DNA from: Bradyrhizobium sp. Leo170
Lineage (GTDB): Bacteria > Pseudomonadota > Alphaproteobacteria > Rhizobiales > Xanthobacteraceae
Length of the DNA stretch: 36,075 nt
Direction of reading: 5' to 3'
NCBI RefSeq assembly: GCF_004296405.1
Contig: NZ_PSRR01000050.1
Location: 1-36,075 of the forward strand
Shown: positions 1 to 8,459 of the stretch, piece by piece
Numbering within the stretch: position 1 is the first letter of the stretch
How the letters are laid out: every line of letters begins with the position of its first letter
Program-made: the position numbers and the translations under genes
Notes under the pieces: generated by a model
Told to the model about the DNA's origin: nothing
What the model saw: only the letters and a program-made list of their open reading frames with translations
The model's database searches: none

Positions 1-43
1 CCCCGGCCGGATGCCTGTGCTTCAAATTAGCCTACACAACTTG

Positions 44-994
44 CTACGATCGCTTCGTTCGCTGGTGGCGCGCCGGCGCGGCGGGCAAAGTATCCTCCAC
101 GCCAGACCATTCTTCATCGCCGAGGTCGGCAATCGCCTTCGCGACCTCGGTCCTGGCCGCGTCGTTCAACTGGACGATCGGCAGGCGCGTACTCGGCCGG
201 ATCAGCCCAAGCAGCGACAGCGCGTATTTCAGCGCCGCCGGATGCTCGGCCGCGAGCAGTCCGGCAATCGGCACCAGGCGGCTGAACAGATACCTGGCCG
301 ATTGCGGTCGTCCTTCCCTAAGGCTTGCAAGAACCGCTTGGCACAGTTCCGGCACGAGGTTCGCCACCGCGGAGATGCAACCATGACCGCCGGCGGCCAT
401 GAACGGCAGCGCGGTCAAGTCATCGCCTGACAGCAAGCGGAAGTGCGGCGGCAACGACGTGCGTATGCGGACCAGGCGTCCGACATCGCCGCTGCTGTCG
501 CGCAATCCGATGAACTGCTCGGATTCAGCGAGGCGCTTAAGCGTCGCGTCGGAGAGTTCGCGAAGCGTGCGCGAGGGAGTGTCGTGCAGGATGACCGGAA
601 GCGCGGTCGCCTCGGCAACCGCGCGGAAATGCACGAAGATTCCAGCCTGCATCGGCTTGTTGTAATAGGGGACCACCGAGAGCACGGCATCGGCACCGGC
701 GGCTTCCGCCTGACGCGTCAGTTCCACCGCGCGATCCGTCGCGTTGGATCCGGCGCCGGCGATGACGCGGACGCGGCCATGCGCGACCTCGACGGCGCGG
801 CGAACGAGGCCAGCCTTCTCTCCCGTCGCCAGGGTCGGCGCTTCGCCCGTGGTCTCGCCGACCACGATCGCGCTGGCCCCGGATGCGATCTGACGCTCGC
901 ATAGACGCGCAAAGGCGTCGAAATCGACTTCACCATCCTCATCGAACGGTGTTGGAAGGTCGGGGACGTAGCCCGTGAGCCAATCTGGTTTCAT
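44..994 (-). CDS. DapA/DHDPS-family protein lacking the Schiff-base lysine
   Basis: A 316-residue protein of the dihydrodipicolinate synthase / N-acetylneuraminate lyase superfamily, a class I aldolase TIM barrel of usual length. The start chosen is the ATG at 994, preceded by GAAGGACG; an in-frame extension to 1093 runs into the upstream gene and has no family similarity. Visible family features are the GETTGE motif (T48, T49), PYYNKP (Y111) and PSRT (R142). The two key catalytic positions differ: the Tyr of the usual YN-PSRT motif is His137 (LHDTPSRT), and the Schiff-base Lys of the usual GIK motif is Arg165 (FIGLRDSSGD). Without the lysine the classical aldolase mechanism should not work, so annotation as lysine-biosynthetic DapA would be unsafe. 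It is the last gene of a minus-strand series of small unknown genes. Fold assignment is firm; function is unknown. Confidence 0.85.
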   Translation of the reverse strand: MKPDWLTGYVPDLPTPFDEDGEVDFDAFARLCERQIASGASAIVVGETTGEAPTLATGEKAGLVRRAVEVAHGRVRVIAGAGSNATDRAVELTRQAEAAGADAVLSVVPYYNKPMQAGIFVHFRAVAEATALPVILHDTPSRTLRELSDATLKRLAESEQFIGLRDSSGDVGRLVRIRTSLPPHFRLLSGDDLTALPFMAAGGHGCISAVANLVPELCQAVLASLREGRPQSARYLFSRLVPIAGLLAAEHPAALKYALSLLGLIRPSTRLPIVQLNDAARTEVAKAIADLGDEEWSGVEDTLPAAPARHQRTKRS

Positions 995-1018
995 GTTGTC
1001 GTCCTTCGGAATAGGCAC

Positions 1019-1030
1019 CGCGTTCAATAT
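1019..1030 (-). promoter_or_regulatory. Shared upstream motif, copy 1 (before DapA-like gene)
   Basis: The 12-mer CGCGTTCAATAT (minus strand ATATTGAACGCG) lies 25-36 bp upstream of the DapA-like start codon. An identical 12-mer at 2284-2295 lies 30-41 bp upstream of the 94-aa gene. The similar placement suggests a shared promoter or operator element. The evidence is only the repeat and its position. Confidence 0.3.
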
Positions 1031-1455
1031 TTGGCGGCGTGTGAGCGTGTACCGGGCAGTGGAGCATGGTTGCGCGATGCCAATCCTCGCCATAGTCCAT
1101 TGTCGACCTTAGGCGTCCTGACGCGCGGCGGCGCCGCATCGATTTCGATTTCGACAGCGCTTGCGAATGCCCGCTTCAGGCGCGGATCCTCGATCCGCTC
1201 AAGATACTGACGCAAAGTGGTATCGGCGGCATCGTTCTGCTGCAGAATGGCGTTGCAAAGGTCGGCACTGATCTTGCGGAAGAAGCCGAAATTCGCTTGC
1301 TCCTCATAGCTGCGGCCGCCGCGGTCGATCTCGGCGGCAACCGCCATCACGTTCAACCGATCGGCATTATCGAGCGTTACGGCAAAGCGCAGGAGCGCCA
1401 ATTGCCAGGCGCGCAGCAGTCTGCTGTGCCATTCAACCGGATCCTGCGATTGCAT
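1024..1455 (-). CDS. Hypothetical protein (143 aa)
   Basis: A protein of about 143 residues that I do not recognise. The ATG at 1455 (MQSQDPVEWH) is preferred over an open extension to 1539 that overlaps the neighbouring gene and is Arg/Lys-rich, like a shadow frame. The body looks helical and soluble, with no signal peptide or membrane segment; the tail from about residue 115 is Pro/Arg-rich and probably disordered. The gene lies 37 bp downstream of the 147-aa gene and 29 bp upstream of the DapA-like gene on the same strand, so co-transcription is likely. Its stop codon lies inside the shared motif CGCGTTCAATAT, which also occurs in front of the 94-aa gene. Coding potential is moderately supported by codon use and spacing. 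Confidence 0.6.
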   Translation of the reverse strand: MQSQDPVEWHSRLLRAWQLALLRFAVTLDNADRLNVMAVAAEIDRGGRSYEEQANFGFFRKISADLCNAILQQNDAADTTLRQYLERIEDPRLKRAFASAVEIEIDAAPPRVRTPKVDNGLWRGLASRNHAPLPGTRSHAAKY

Positions 1456-1492
1456 TCGTAGCGCCTTCCCAGCCGCGCAAACGCTTTGCGAT

Positions 1493-1936
1493 TCACGCCG
1501 CTCTTTCCATTTGCGCGAAACCCTGGCGGTGAGCGGCAAGCACGAGGCCGCGTTGGCACCTCACGCCTGCCTCGATCCGAAAGCCCATCTGCTCCAGCTT
1601 CCTTCGGATGTTGAGGCAGAATTCGCCTTCACGGGAGTCGATCAGGATCGCAATGGTGGCGTTGGCGCTGAGGAACTGCGAGATTTCCAGCAGCGCCGCC
1701 TCGATCGCCGCCAGGGTTTTTTCGCCTGTCAGCAGGCCGATGCTATGCTGCCTCCTGGGCAGTCGGCATGTTGCAGATGTCGCGACCTGAACGAAGCCGC
1801 GCCGGCGCAGCGAAAGATAGAGCTCCATGGCTCCACTTCCCGCGATGATCGTGCGGTGCAGGTTCGACAGGTGCGTCAGCGTGATCATCGTATCGACGAC
1901 CTGGTCGCGGTCGGCAACTAAACAAGGCTGCATCAT
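1493..1936 (-). CDS. Hypothetical protein (147 aa)
   Basis: A 147-residue protein without a domain I can name. The tandem ATG ATG start at 1936/1933 is preceded by a strong ribosome binding site (AGGAGGAGTCAG), which supports the gene. The middle contains LTGEKTLAAIEAALLEI, followed by ANATIAILIDSREGEFCLN, which looks like an alternating alpha/beta stretch with a hydrophobic strand ending in Asp. No signal peptide or membrane segment is visible. It sits 33 bp downstream of the 94-aa gene and 37 bp upstream of the 143-aa gene, and is probably in the same transcript. Function is unknown. Confidence 0.7.
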   Translation of the reverse strand: MMQPCLVADRDQVVDTMITLTHLSNLHRTIIAGSGAMELYLSLRRRGFVQVATSATCRLPRRQHSIGLLTGEKTLAAIEAALLEISQFLSANATIAILIDSREGEFCLNIRRKLEQMGFRIEAGVRCQRGLVLAAHRQGFAQMERAA

Positions 1937-1969
1937 CTGACTCCTCCTGAATATGGGCCGCGAACCGGA

Positions 1970-2254
1970 TCAGGCGACGCGTCGCGTGGCTGTTGGTTGC
2001 GAGGGCGCGGGAGAGGAACTTCTGTTCATGTCGAGTTCGAATTCGCGCGACAGTTCGACGATGGTTTCTGGATGATGCCCGTTCTCGAACAGCGCGTACT
2101 TGACGGCCTGGGCGCGATTGACGAACAGCCCGCCGTAGAGGCCGTTCTGTTCCTGGGCGACCCACTGGCCGCGCCGGTTTCTTCCGATAAAGACGATGGT
2201 CGACGCGGAGCTACACGATGGAGGTTCGTCGAGTTCTATGTTCACGAGTTTCAT
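1970..2254 (-). CDS. Small conserved-looking hypothetical protein (94 aa)
   Basis: A 94-residue soluble protein with a compact core (about residues 18-65, including RNRRGQWVAQ and GLYGGLFVNRAQAVKYA) and a Ser/Pro/Thr-rich tail. The core resembles small one-domain rhizobial proteins, but I cannot name a family. The ATG at 2254 is preceded by GAGAGGGAA, a good ribosome binding site. The 123-bp gap in front of it carries the shared motif CGCGTTCAATAT (2284-2295) and a KdpE-like direct repeat (2340-2356). It therefore probably heads the minus-strand unit that continues into the 147-aa, 143-aa and DapA-like genes. Potassium-responsive control is an inference from that site. Confidence 0.75.
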   Translation of the reverse strand: MKLVNIELDEPPSCSSASTIVFIGRNRRGQWVAQEQNGLYGGLFVNRAQAVKYALFENGHHPETIVELSREFELDMNRSSSPAPSQPTATRRVA

Positions 2255-2283
2255 TTTTGTGATTCCCTCTCGAGACTTGGTAA

Positions 2284-2295
2284 CGCGTTCAATAT
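2284..2295 (-). promoter_or_regulatory. Shared upstream motif, copy 2 (before 94-aa gene)
   Basis: This is CGCGTTCAATAT on the plus strand, identical over 12 bases to the copy at 1019-1030 and at a similar distance from the downstream start codon. Both are followed on the plus strand by a short AT stretch and GCGG. It may be a promoter core, but this is not proven. Confidence 0.3.
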
Positions 2296-2339
2296 CTTTG
2301 CGGGTGGATATGAAATCGAGGAGGGCGGGTAACCGATCT

Positions 2340-2356
2340 CATAAGAGACCTATAAG
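2340..2356. promoter_or_regulatory. KdpE-like direct repeat, site 1 (upstream of 94-aa gene)
   Basis: The sequence CATAAGAGACCTATAAG holds CATAAG at 2340-2345 and TATAAG at 2351-2356, an 11-bp period. This is the spacing expected for tandem binding by an OmpR/PhoB-family regulator. It lies 86 bp upstream of the 94-aa gene's ATG. The same arrangement occurs twice in the kdp upstream region (3218-3234 and 3405-3421), so KdpE is the natural candidate. Binding is inferred. Confidence 0.5.
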
Positions 2357-2377
2357 GTCGCTAGGCCCATCGTAGGA

Positions 2378-2650
2378 TTACCAGCCGGTGGCCGAGACGA
2401 GCGCGCAAAGCGCGGCATAGGCTGCCATCTCGTCCCAATGGTTGAGGTCAGTGCCCATGAATTGCTCCCGCCGCATCAGGGCGATGACCGCACAGAGCAC
2501 GACGGACATCCAGAGTCGCGCTATGAGGCTACGGCCAAAGCCGACGCTCCCGAACAGCGCGAAACCAGTCAGGATCAGCAACCGAAACACAAATCGAACC
2601 AGGACCTGGGCCGATTTCAGTTTTTGCGGCAGGTTTGGCAACGGCTGCAC
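2378..2650 (-). CDS. Small integral membrane protein (90 aa)
   Basis: A 90-residue hydrophobic protein starting with GTG at 2650, eight bases after the stop of the upstream 154-aa gene, so the two are very probably co-transcribed and perhaps translationally coupled. Predicted membrane segments are at about residues 17-37 (VLVRFVFRLLILTGFALFG) and 41-58 (LIARLWMSVVLCAVIAL), with a possible third short hydrophobic stretch at the C-terminus (AAYAALCALVSATGW). An acidic loop (GTDLNHWDE) separates the last two. There is no clear Shine-Dalgarno sequence. The family is not recognised. Confidence 0.6.
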   Translation of the reverse strand: MQPLPNLPQKLKSAQVLVRFVFRLLILTGFALFGSVGFGRSLIARLWMSVVLCAVIALMRREQFMGTDLNHWDEMAAYAALCALVSATGW

Positions 2651-2658
2651 GGGATTGC

Positions 2659-3123
2659 TCAGGCGAAATTGTCGCTCAGCATCGGCTGGTAGAAGCCATC
2701 AGCATGACGCTCGACGCTCGGCACGCTGGGCCTGCTCGACGGCGCGGTGATCTGCTGTGCCTCGACGAACGCGCAGAGGATGGCGAGCGCCAGGTCGGCG
2801 TGATGCGTCTCGATCGATTGATCGAGCCAGTCGGGCAGTTCGCGTTCGCGCGACAGCGAGCAGTACCATTCGCCGTCGTCATAGGCGAGGCGACGGACCT
2901 GCCATTGCGGCAATTCGAGGTCGAGCAGCGCCAGCGCAGCATCGGTCCACGCGCCCAGTTTGATCAATCCCTCGACGCGCGCAGTCTTGGCGCGTTGCCC
3001 CTGTGAGGGAAAGCGCCGGCAACAGTCGCGGACGAGGTCGGACATCAGTTCGACTGTCACTCTACCGGCGTCCCGCAGCCGATGGCTGAGGTCGGCGGTC
3101 AAGGGTTCTGAAAGCAGTGACAT
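2659..3123 (-). CDS. Hypothetical protein (154 aa), divergent from kdp
   Basis: A soluble protein of about 154 residues (MSLLSEPLTADLS...). An ATG four codons upstream at 3135 is also possible; neither start has a convincing ribosome binding site. The sequence has a helical N-terminal part, then a region with WQVRRLAYDDGEWYCSLSRE and DWLDQSIETHHADLALAIL, and ends in a low-complexity tail. Similar small proteins occur in Bradyrhizobium, as I recall, without assigned function. It is transcribed away from kdp and shares its roughly 400-bp regulatory region; a KdpE-like repeat (3218-3234) lies 95 bp upstream. With the membrane protein downstream it forms a two-gene unit that may respond to potassium or osmotic conditions (inference). 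Confidence 0.7.
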   Translation of the reverse strand: MSLLSEPLTADLSHRLRDAGRVTVELMSDLVRDCCRRFPSQGQRAKTARVEGLIKLGAWTDAALALLDLELPQWQVRRLAYDDGEWYCSLSRERELPDWLDQSIETHHADLALAILCAFVEAQQITAPSSRPSVPSVERHADGFYQPMLSDNFA

Positions 3124-3217
3124 GGCGAGACCCATCGATCATGCGGCTTGACGAAATGCCGCACGTCAAAGGTGGTCAAAACGCCATTTGAAAACGAGAC
3201 GGGACGGCGACCGGAAA

Positions 3218-3234
3218 TATAAGGATTCCATAAA
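3218..3234. promoter_or_regulatory. KdpE-like direct repeat, site 2
   Basis: The sequence TATAAGGATTCCATAAA has TATAAG at 3218-3223 and CATAAA at 3229-3234, again with an 11-bp period. It lies in the divergent region between the 154-aa gene (95 bp away) and the kdp operon (about 290 bp away). Its central GATTCC is shared with site 3 (AGATTCC), which strengthens the view that one regulator reads both. Confidence 0.5.
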
Positions 3235-3404
3235 GATGGGCAGGAAGCGCGACGGGGGAACGTCACGCCTCGTCCTGGCGAACGCAGGACCCACAATCAC
3301 CACTCTGGTTTGGAAGCGCACTGTGGCAGTGTGGCAGTCCCACTTTGCGCAACATGGACAGCGTTCGTTATGGATCCCGGATCAGCCGGGACGACAGCGA
3401 TCTT

Positions 3405-3421
3405 TATAAGATTCCTATAAC
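3405..3421. promoter_or_regulatory. KdpE-like direct repeat, site 3 (kdp operon)
   Basis: The sequence TATAAGATTCCTATAAC has TATAAG at 3405-3410 and TATAAC at 3416-3421, an 11-bp period, about 100 bp upstream of the first kdp micro-ORF. In E. coli the KdpE site in front of kdpFABC is also a T/A-rich pair of half-sites about one helical turn apart. kdpD and kdpE are encoded in this operon, which supports autoregulation. Confidence 0.6.
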
Positions 3422-3481
3422 ATCCGCGCAGCCTACATCTCGAAAACCTATGCGGCGGGTGGCACCTCACCTCGGAACCAA

Positions 3482-3504
3482 AACGGGCCTTTTGTCGGCC
3501 CGTT
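3482..3504 (+). promoter_or_regulatory. Leader hairpin before kdp micro-ORFs
   Basis: Perfect 8-bp stem AACGGGCC / GGCCCGTT with a 7-nt loop (TTTTGTC), ending seven bases before the AGGAG ribosome binding site of the first micro-ORF. No U-tract follows, so it is not a standard intrinsic terminator. It could stabilise the kdp mRNA 5' end or modulate initiation. The rest of the 386-bp region 3136-3521 holds the two KdpE-like sites and nothing else I can name. Confidence 0.4.
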
Positions 3505-3521
3505 ATGCATAGGAGCCTCCA

Positions 3522-3605
3522 ATGCTTGATCTCGTCATGCTGGTGCTCATCGCGGCATTTTTCGCAGCCGGCATAGGCTACGCCTACGCCTGCGAACGGC
3601 TGTGA
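3522..3605 (+). CDS. 27-aa membrane micro-protein heading the kdp operon
   Basis: This short frame encodes MLDLVMLVLIAAFFAAGIGY followed by AYACERL. The ATG is preceded by AGGAG with six-base spacing, an excellent ribosome binding site. The peptide is a single transmembrane helix (residues 4-20) with a short polar C-terminus. It ends 11 bases before kdpF. Such peptides, ending in a Cys-Glu-Arg-Leu-like tail, occur at this place in rhizobial kdp operons as far as I recall, without a proven role. By analogy with KdpF it may associate with or stabilise the KdpFABC complex; this is inference. Confidence 0.7.
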   Translation: MLDLVMLVLIAAFFAAGIGYAYACERL

Positions 3606-3616
3606 GGGGGCGCGCC

Positions 3617-3706
3617 ATGATCTTCGACTATTCGCTCGCCGGCCTCGTCTCGCTCGGCCTTCTCTTCTACCTCACCTATGCGCTGCTGCGCCCTGAGCGG
3701 TTTTGA
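3617..3706 (+). CDS. kdpF: KdpF, small subunit of the K+-transporting ATPase
   Basis: A 29-residue single-span membrane peptide (MIFDYSLAGLVSLGLLFYLT..., ending YALLRPERF). The Y-LLRPE-F end is the hallmark of KdpF, which stabilises the KdpFABC complex in the inner membrane. A G-rich ribosome binding site (GAGGGGG) overlaps the end of the preceding micro-ORF. It lies 11 bases after that micro-ORF and 8 bases before the next. Size and sequence fit the family well. Confidence 0.92.
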   Translation: MIFDYSLAGLVSLGLLFYLTYALLRPERF

Positions 3707-3714
3707 TCAACGCC

Positions 3715-3819
3715 ATGTTCATGATCGGCCAGCTTCTCGTGGCAGATGCGGCGCTGACCATCCTGTTGGTCGGCGTGCTTGCCATGCTGCTGCGCTCAAA
3801 GCCCATTCGAAAGGTTTAA
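3715..3819 (+). CDS. 34-aa membrane micro-protein between kdpF and kdpA
   Basis: A short frame encoding [20 protein letters not shown], continuing [14 protein letters not shown]: one transmembrane helix (about residues 7-26) with a basic C-terminal tail. It starts 8 bases after kdpF and ends 4 bases before the kdpA ATG; the kdpA ribosome binding site (AAAGG) lies within its last codons, so translation of the two could be coupled. It is an extra subunit-like peptide, not a second KdpF, since it lacks the LLRPE motif. Its own ribosome binding site is weak. I do not know a named family. Confidence 0.55.
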   Translation: MFMIGQLLVADAALTILLVGVLAMLLRSKPIRKV

Positions 3820-3823
3820 TGCC

Positions 3824-5527
3824 ATGACCGCCATCGGCTGGTTTCAAATTATCCTCTACTGCGCGATCGTCGTCGCGCTGGTCAAGCCGCTCGGCTGGTA
3901 CATGACGCGCGTCTTCAACGGCGAGGCGACCTTCCTGTCGCCGGTGCTGCGCCCGGTCGAGCGCGGGTTCTATTGGATCAGCGGCGTCGACGAAAGGCGT
4001 GAACAGCACTGGCTGACCTATACGGTCGCCATGCTGCTGTTTCATATCGGCGGCTTCCTGATCATCTACGGCGTGATGCGGTTGCAGGCCATGTTGCCGT
4101 TCAATCCGGCGGACCAGGCCGCCGTCGCCCCCGATCTGTCGTTCAACACTGCGGTCTCCTTCCTCACCAACACCAACTGGCAGAACTACGGCGGCGAGAG
4201 CACGGTGTCGTACCTGGTCCAGATGCTTGGCCTGACGCACCAGAACTTCCTCTCGGCTGCGACCGGCATCGTGCTCGCGGTGGCGTTGATCCGCGGCTTC
4301 GCGCGCGCGTCGGTGCGCACGATCGGGAATTTCTGGGTCGATATCACGCGCTGCACGCTCTACATCCTGCTGCCGATCTGCATCGTTTATTCGCTGTTCC
4401 TGGTGTCGCAGGGCATGCCGCAGACGCTCGGGCCGTATGTCGATGCGACCACGCTCGAAGGTGCCAAGCAGACGATCGCGGTCGGCCCCGTGGCCTCGCA
4501 GGTTGCGATCAAGATGCTCGGCACCAATGGCGGCGGCTTCTTCAACGCCAATGCTGCGCATCCGTTCGAGAATCCGACCGCGCTGTCGAACTTCGTGCAG
4601 ATGATCTCGATCTTCGCGATTGGCGCCGCCATGACGAACGTGTTCGGCCGCATGGTCGGCAACCAGCGCCAGGGCTGGGCGATCCTCGCGGTGATGGGCG
4701 TGCTGTTCATCGCCGGCGTTTCTATCTGCTACTGGTCCGAGGCCAACGGCACCACCGCGCTGCATGCGCTGGGGCTCTCCGGCGGCAACATGGAAGGCAA
4801 GGAAGTCCGCTTCGGCATCGTTGCGTCCTCGCTGTTCGCAGTCGTCACCACCGCCGCTTCCTGCGGCGCGGTCAACGCCATGCATGACAGCTTCACCGCG
4901 CTTGGCGGCATGATCCCGCTGATCAACATGCAGCTCGGCGAAATCATCGTCGGCGGTGTCGGCGCCGGTCTCTATGGCATGCTGCTGTTCGTCGTGCTGG
5001 CGATCTTCGTCGCCGGCCTGATGGTCGGCCGCACACCGGAATATGTCGGCAAGAAGATCGAGGCGCGCGAGGTCAAGATGGCGATGCTCGCGATCCTGGT
5101 GCTGCCGCTGATGTATCTCGGCTGGACCGCGGTTGCCGTGGTGCTGCCGTCCGCGGTGGCCTCGATGGCGAACGCCGGCCCGCATGGCTTCACCGAGGTG
5201 CTCTATGCCTTCACCTCGGCGACCGGCAATAACGGCTCCGCCTTCGCAGGCCTGACCGGCAACACCTTCTTCTACAACTTGACGCTCGCCAGCGCGATGT
5301 TCGTCGGCCGCTTCTTCATGATCGTGCCGGCGATGGCGATTGCAGGTTCGCTGGCGCAGAAGAAGTCGGTCCCCCCGTCGGCGGGCACGTTCCCGACCAC
5401 CGGCGGCCTGTTCGTCGGCCTTGTCGTCGGCGTGATCCTGATCATCGGCGGTCTCACCTTCTTCCCGGCGCTGGCGCTCGGACCGATCGTCGAGCACCTC
5501 GCCATGAACGCCAACACCCTGTTCTGA
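3824..5527 (+). CDS. kdpA: KdpA, potassium-channel subunit of the K+-transporting ATPase
   Basis: The K+-binding and translocating subunit of the high-affinity KdpFABC uptake system, 567 residues, as is usual for the family. The start is the ATG at 3824 ([10 protein letters not shown]); an upstream extension to 3779 overlaps the micro-ORF. The four selectivity-filter-like loops are all present: [13 protein letters not shown] near residue 112, [19 protein letters not shown] near 233, [14 protein letters not shown] near 344 and [13 protein letters not shown] near 465, the last three after hydrophobic segments as expected for the SKT-type fold. About ten membrane spans are visible. It lies in a tight operon, 4 bases after the 34-aa micro-ORF and 23 bases before kdpB. 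Confidence 0.97.
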   Translation: MTAIGWFQIILYCAIVVALVKPLGWYMTRVFNGEATFLSPVLRPVERGFYWISGVDERREQHWLTYTVAMLLFHIGGFLIIYGVMRLQAMLPFNPADQAAVAPDLSFNTAVSFLTNTNWQNYGGESTVSYLVQMLGLTHQNFLSAATGIVLAVALIRGFARASVRTIGNFWVDITRCTLYILLPICIVYSLFLVSQGMPQTLGPYVDATTLEGAKQTIAVGPVASQVAIKMLGTNGGGFFNANAAHPFENPTALSNFVQMISIFAIGAAMTNVFGRMVGNQRQGWAILAVMGVLFIAGVSICYWSEANGTTALHALGLSGGNMEGKEVRFGIVASSLFAVVTTAASCGAVNAMHDSFTALGGMIPLINMQLGEIIVGGVGAGLYGMLLFVVLAIFVAGLMVGRTPEYVGKKIEAREVKMAMLAILVLPLMYLGWTAVAVVLPSAVASMANAGPHGFTEVLYAFTSATGNNGSAFAGLTGNTFFYNLTLASAMFVGRFFMIVPAMAIAGSLAQKKSVPPSAGTFPTTGGLFVGLVVGVILIIGGLTFFPALALGPIVEHLAMNANTLF

Positions 5528-5550
5528 TCGAATTGATTGGAGTCACATCC

Positions 5551-7665
<2,115 letters not shown>

Positions 7666-7671
7666 TGAACA

Positions 7672-7793
7672 CCGTCATTGCGAGCCACCGGGTCGGCGCG
7701 TAGCGCCGCCCGATGACAAGCTCCGCGAAGCAATCCATCTCTCCCCGTGCTGAACCATAGATTGCTTCGTCGCTTCGCTCCTCGCAATGACGG
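7672..7793. repeat. Palindromic intergenic repeat, copy 1 (inside kdp operon)
   Basis: A 122-bp element bounded by CCGTCATTGCGAG and its inverted counterpart CTCGCAATGACGG. It contains the inner half-sites GAAGCAATCCAT and ATAGATTGCTTC, plus an extra inner palindrome (GGGTCGGCGCG/CGCCGCCC). The same boundary sequences occur at 12202-12285 and 16030-16115. It fills almost the whole kdpB-kdpC gap and would fold into a long hairpin in the operon mRNA. I read it as a non-autonomous REP/BIME-like element; it encodes nothing. Confidence 0.85.
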
Positions 7794-7814
7794 AGAACAC
7801 TTTGGAGACGTAAC

Positions 7815-8417
7815 ATGCTTAGAGAAATTCGTCCCGCCATCGTCCTTCTGCTGTTGCTGACGGCGGTCACGGGCCTCGCCTATCCATTGGCTATCACCGC
7901 CATCGCCGGCGTGATCTTTCCGTCCCAGGCTCAGGGCAGCCTGATCGAGAAGGACGGCAAGGTCATCGGCTCCGCCCTGATCGGGCAGGAGTTCAAGGAG
8001 GACAAATATTTCCACGGCCGGCCGTCAGCGACGCTGGCGCCTGATCCGAACGATTCCTCCAAGACCGTGCCTGCGCCCTATAACGCGGCGAATTCCGGCG
8101 GCTCCAACCTTGGCCCGACCAGCAAGGCGCTGAACGACCGGATCAAGGAGGATGTCGAGAAGCTGAAGGCGGAAAATCCGTCCCAGCCGGTGCCGATCGA
8201 CCTCGTCACCACCTCGGGAAGCGGCCTCGATCCCGACATTTCGCCGGAGGCGGCGCTCTTCCAGGTCCCGCGGGTGGCAAAAGCGCGCAACCTGCCGGAG
8301 CAGCAGGTCCGCCAGCTCGTCGAACCCAACACCAAGGGCCGCTTCATCGGCGTGTTGGGCGAGCCGCGGGTGAATGTCCTGGCGCTCAACCTCGCCCTGG
8401 ATGGCGCTTCGAAATAA
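7815..8417 (+). CDS. kdpC: KdpC, accessory subunit of the K+-transporting ATPase
   Basis: A 200-residue subunit with one N-terminal membrane helix (about residues 7-33, [20 protein letters not shown]) and a large exposed domain. Family signatures include [17 protein letters not shown], the [14 protein letters not shown] segment and the C-terminal [10 protein letters not shown]. In the complex it bridges KdpA and KdpB and raises nucleotide affinity. The ATG at 7815 is preceded by TTGGAGACG. It is separated from kdpB by the 122-bp palindromic repeat and from kdpD by 42 bp. Length and motifs are typical. Confidence 0.96.
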   Translation: MLREIRPAIVLLLLLTAVTGLAYPLAITAIAGVIFPSQAQGSLIEKDGKVIGSALIGQEFKEDKYFHGRPSATLAPDPNDSSKTVPAPYNAANSGGSNLGPTSKALNDRIKEDVEKLKAENPSQPVPIDLVTTSGSGLDPDISPEAALFQVPRVAKARNLPEQQVRQLVEPNTKGRFIGVLGEPRVNVLALNLALDGASK

Positions 8418-8459
8418 AGGCGGCTAGGCCGAATGGCGTGACGCGACTATATTTGGCCT

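Noticed and set aside
1..43. A gene at the left edge.
   Set aside because: Only 43 bases precede the DapA-like stop and nothing recognisable is encoded.
3333..3350. TGGCA...TTTGCG resembling a sigma-54 promoter in the kdp upstream region, with a tandem GTGGCAGT repeat before it.
   Set aside because: The GG to GC distance is 14, not the required 12 bases, and kdp is not known to use sigma-54.
3474..3500. GGAAC in front of the kdp micro-ORFs as an EcfG promoter.
   Set aside because: No GTT follows at 16-17 bases; the region is the leader hairpin.
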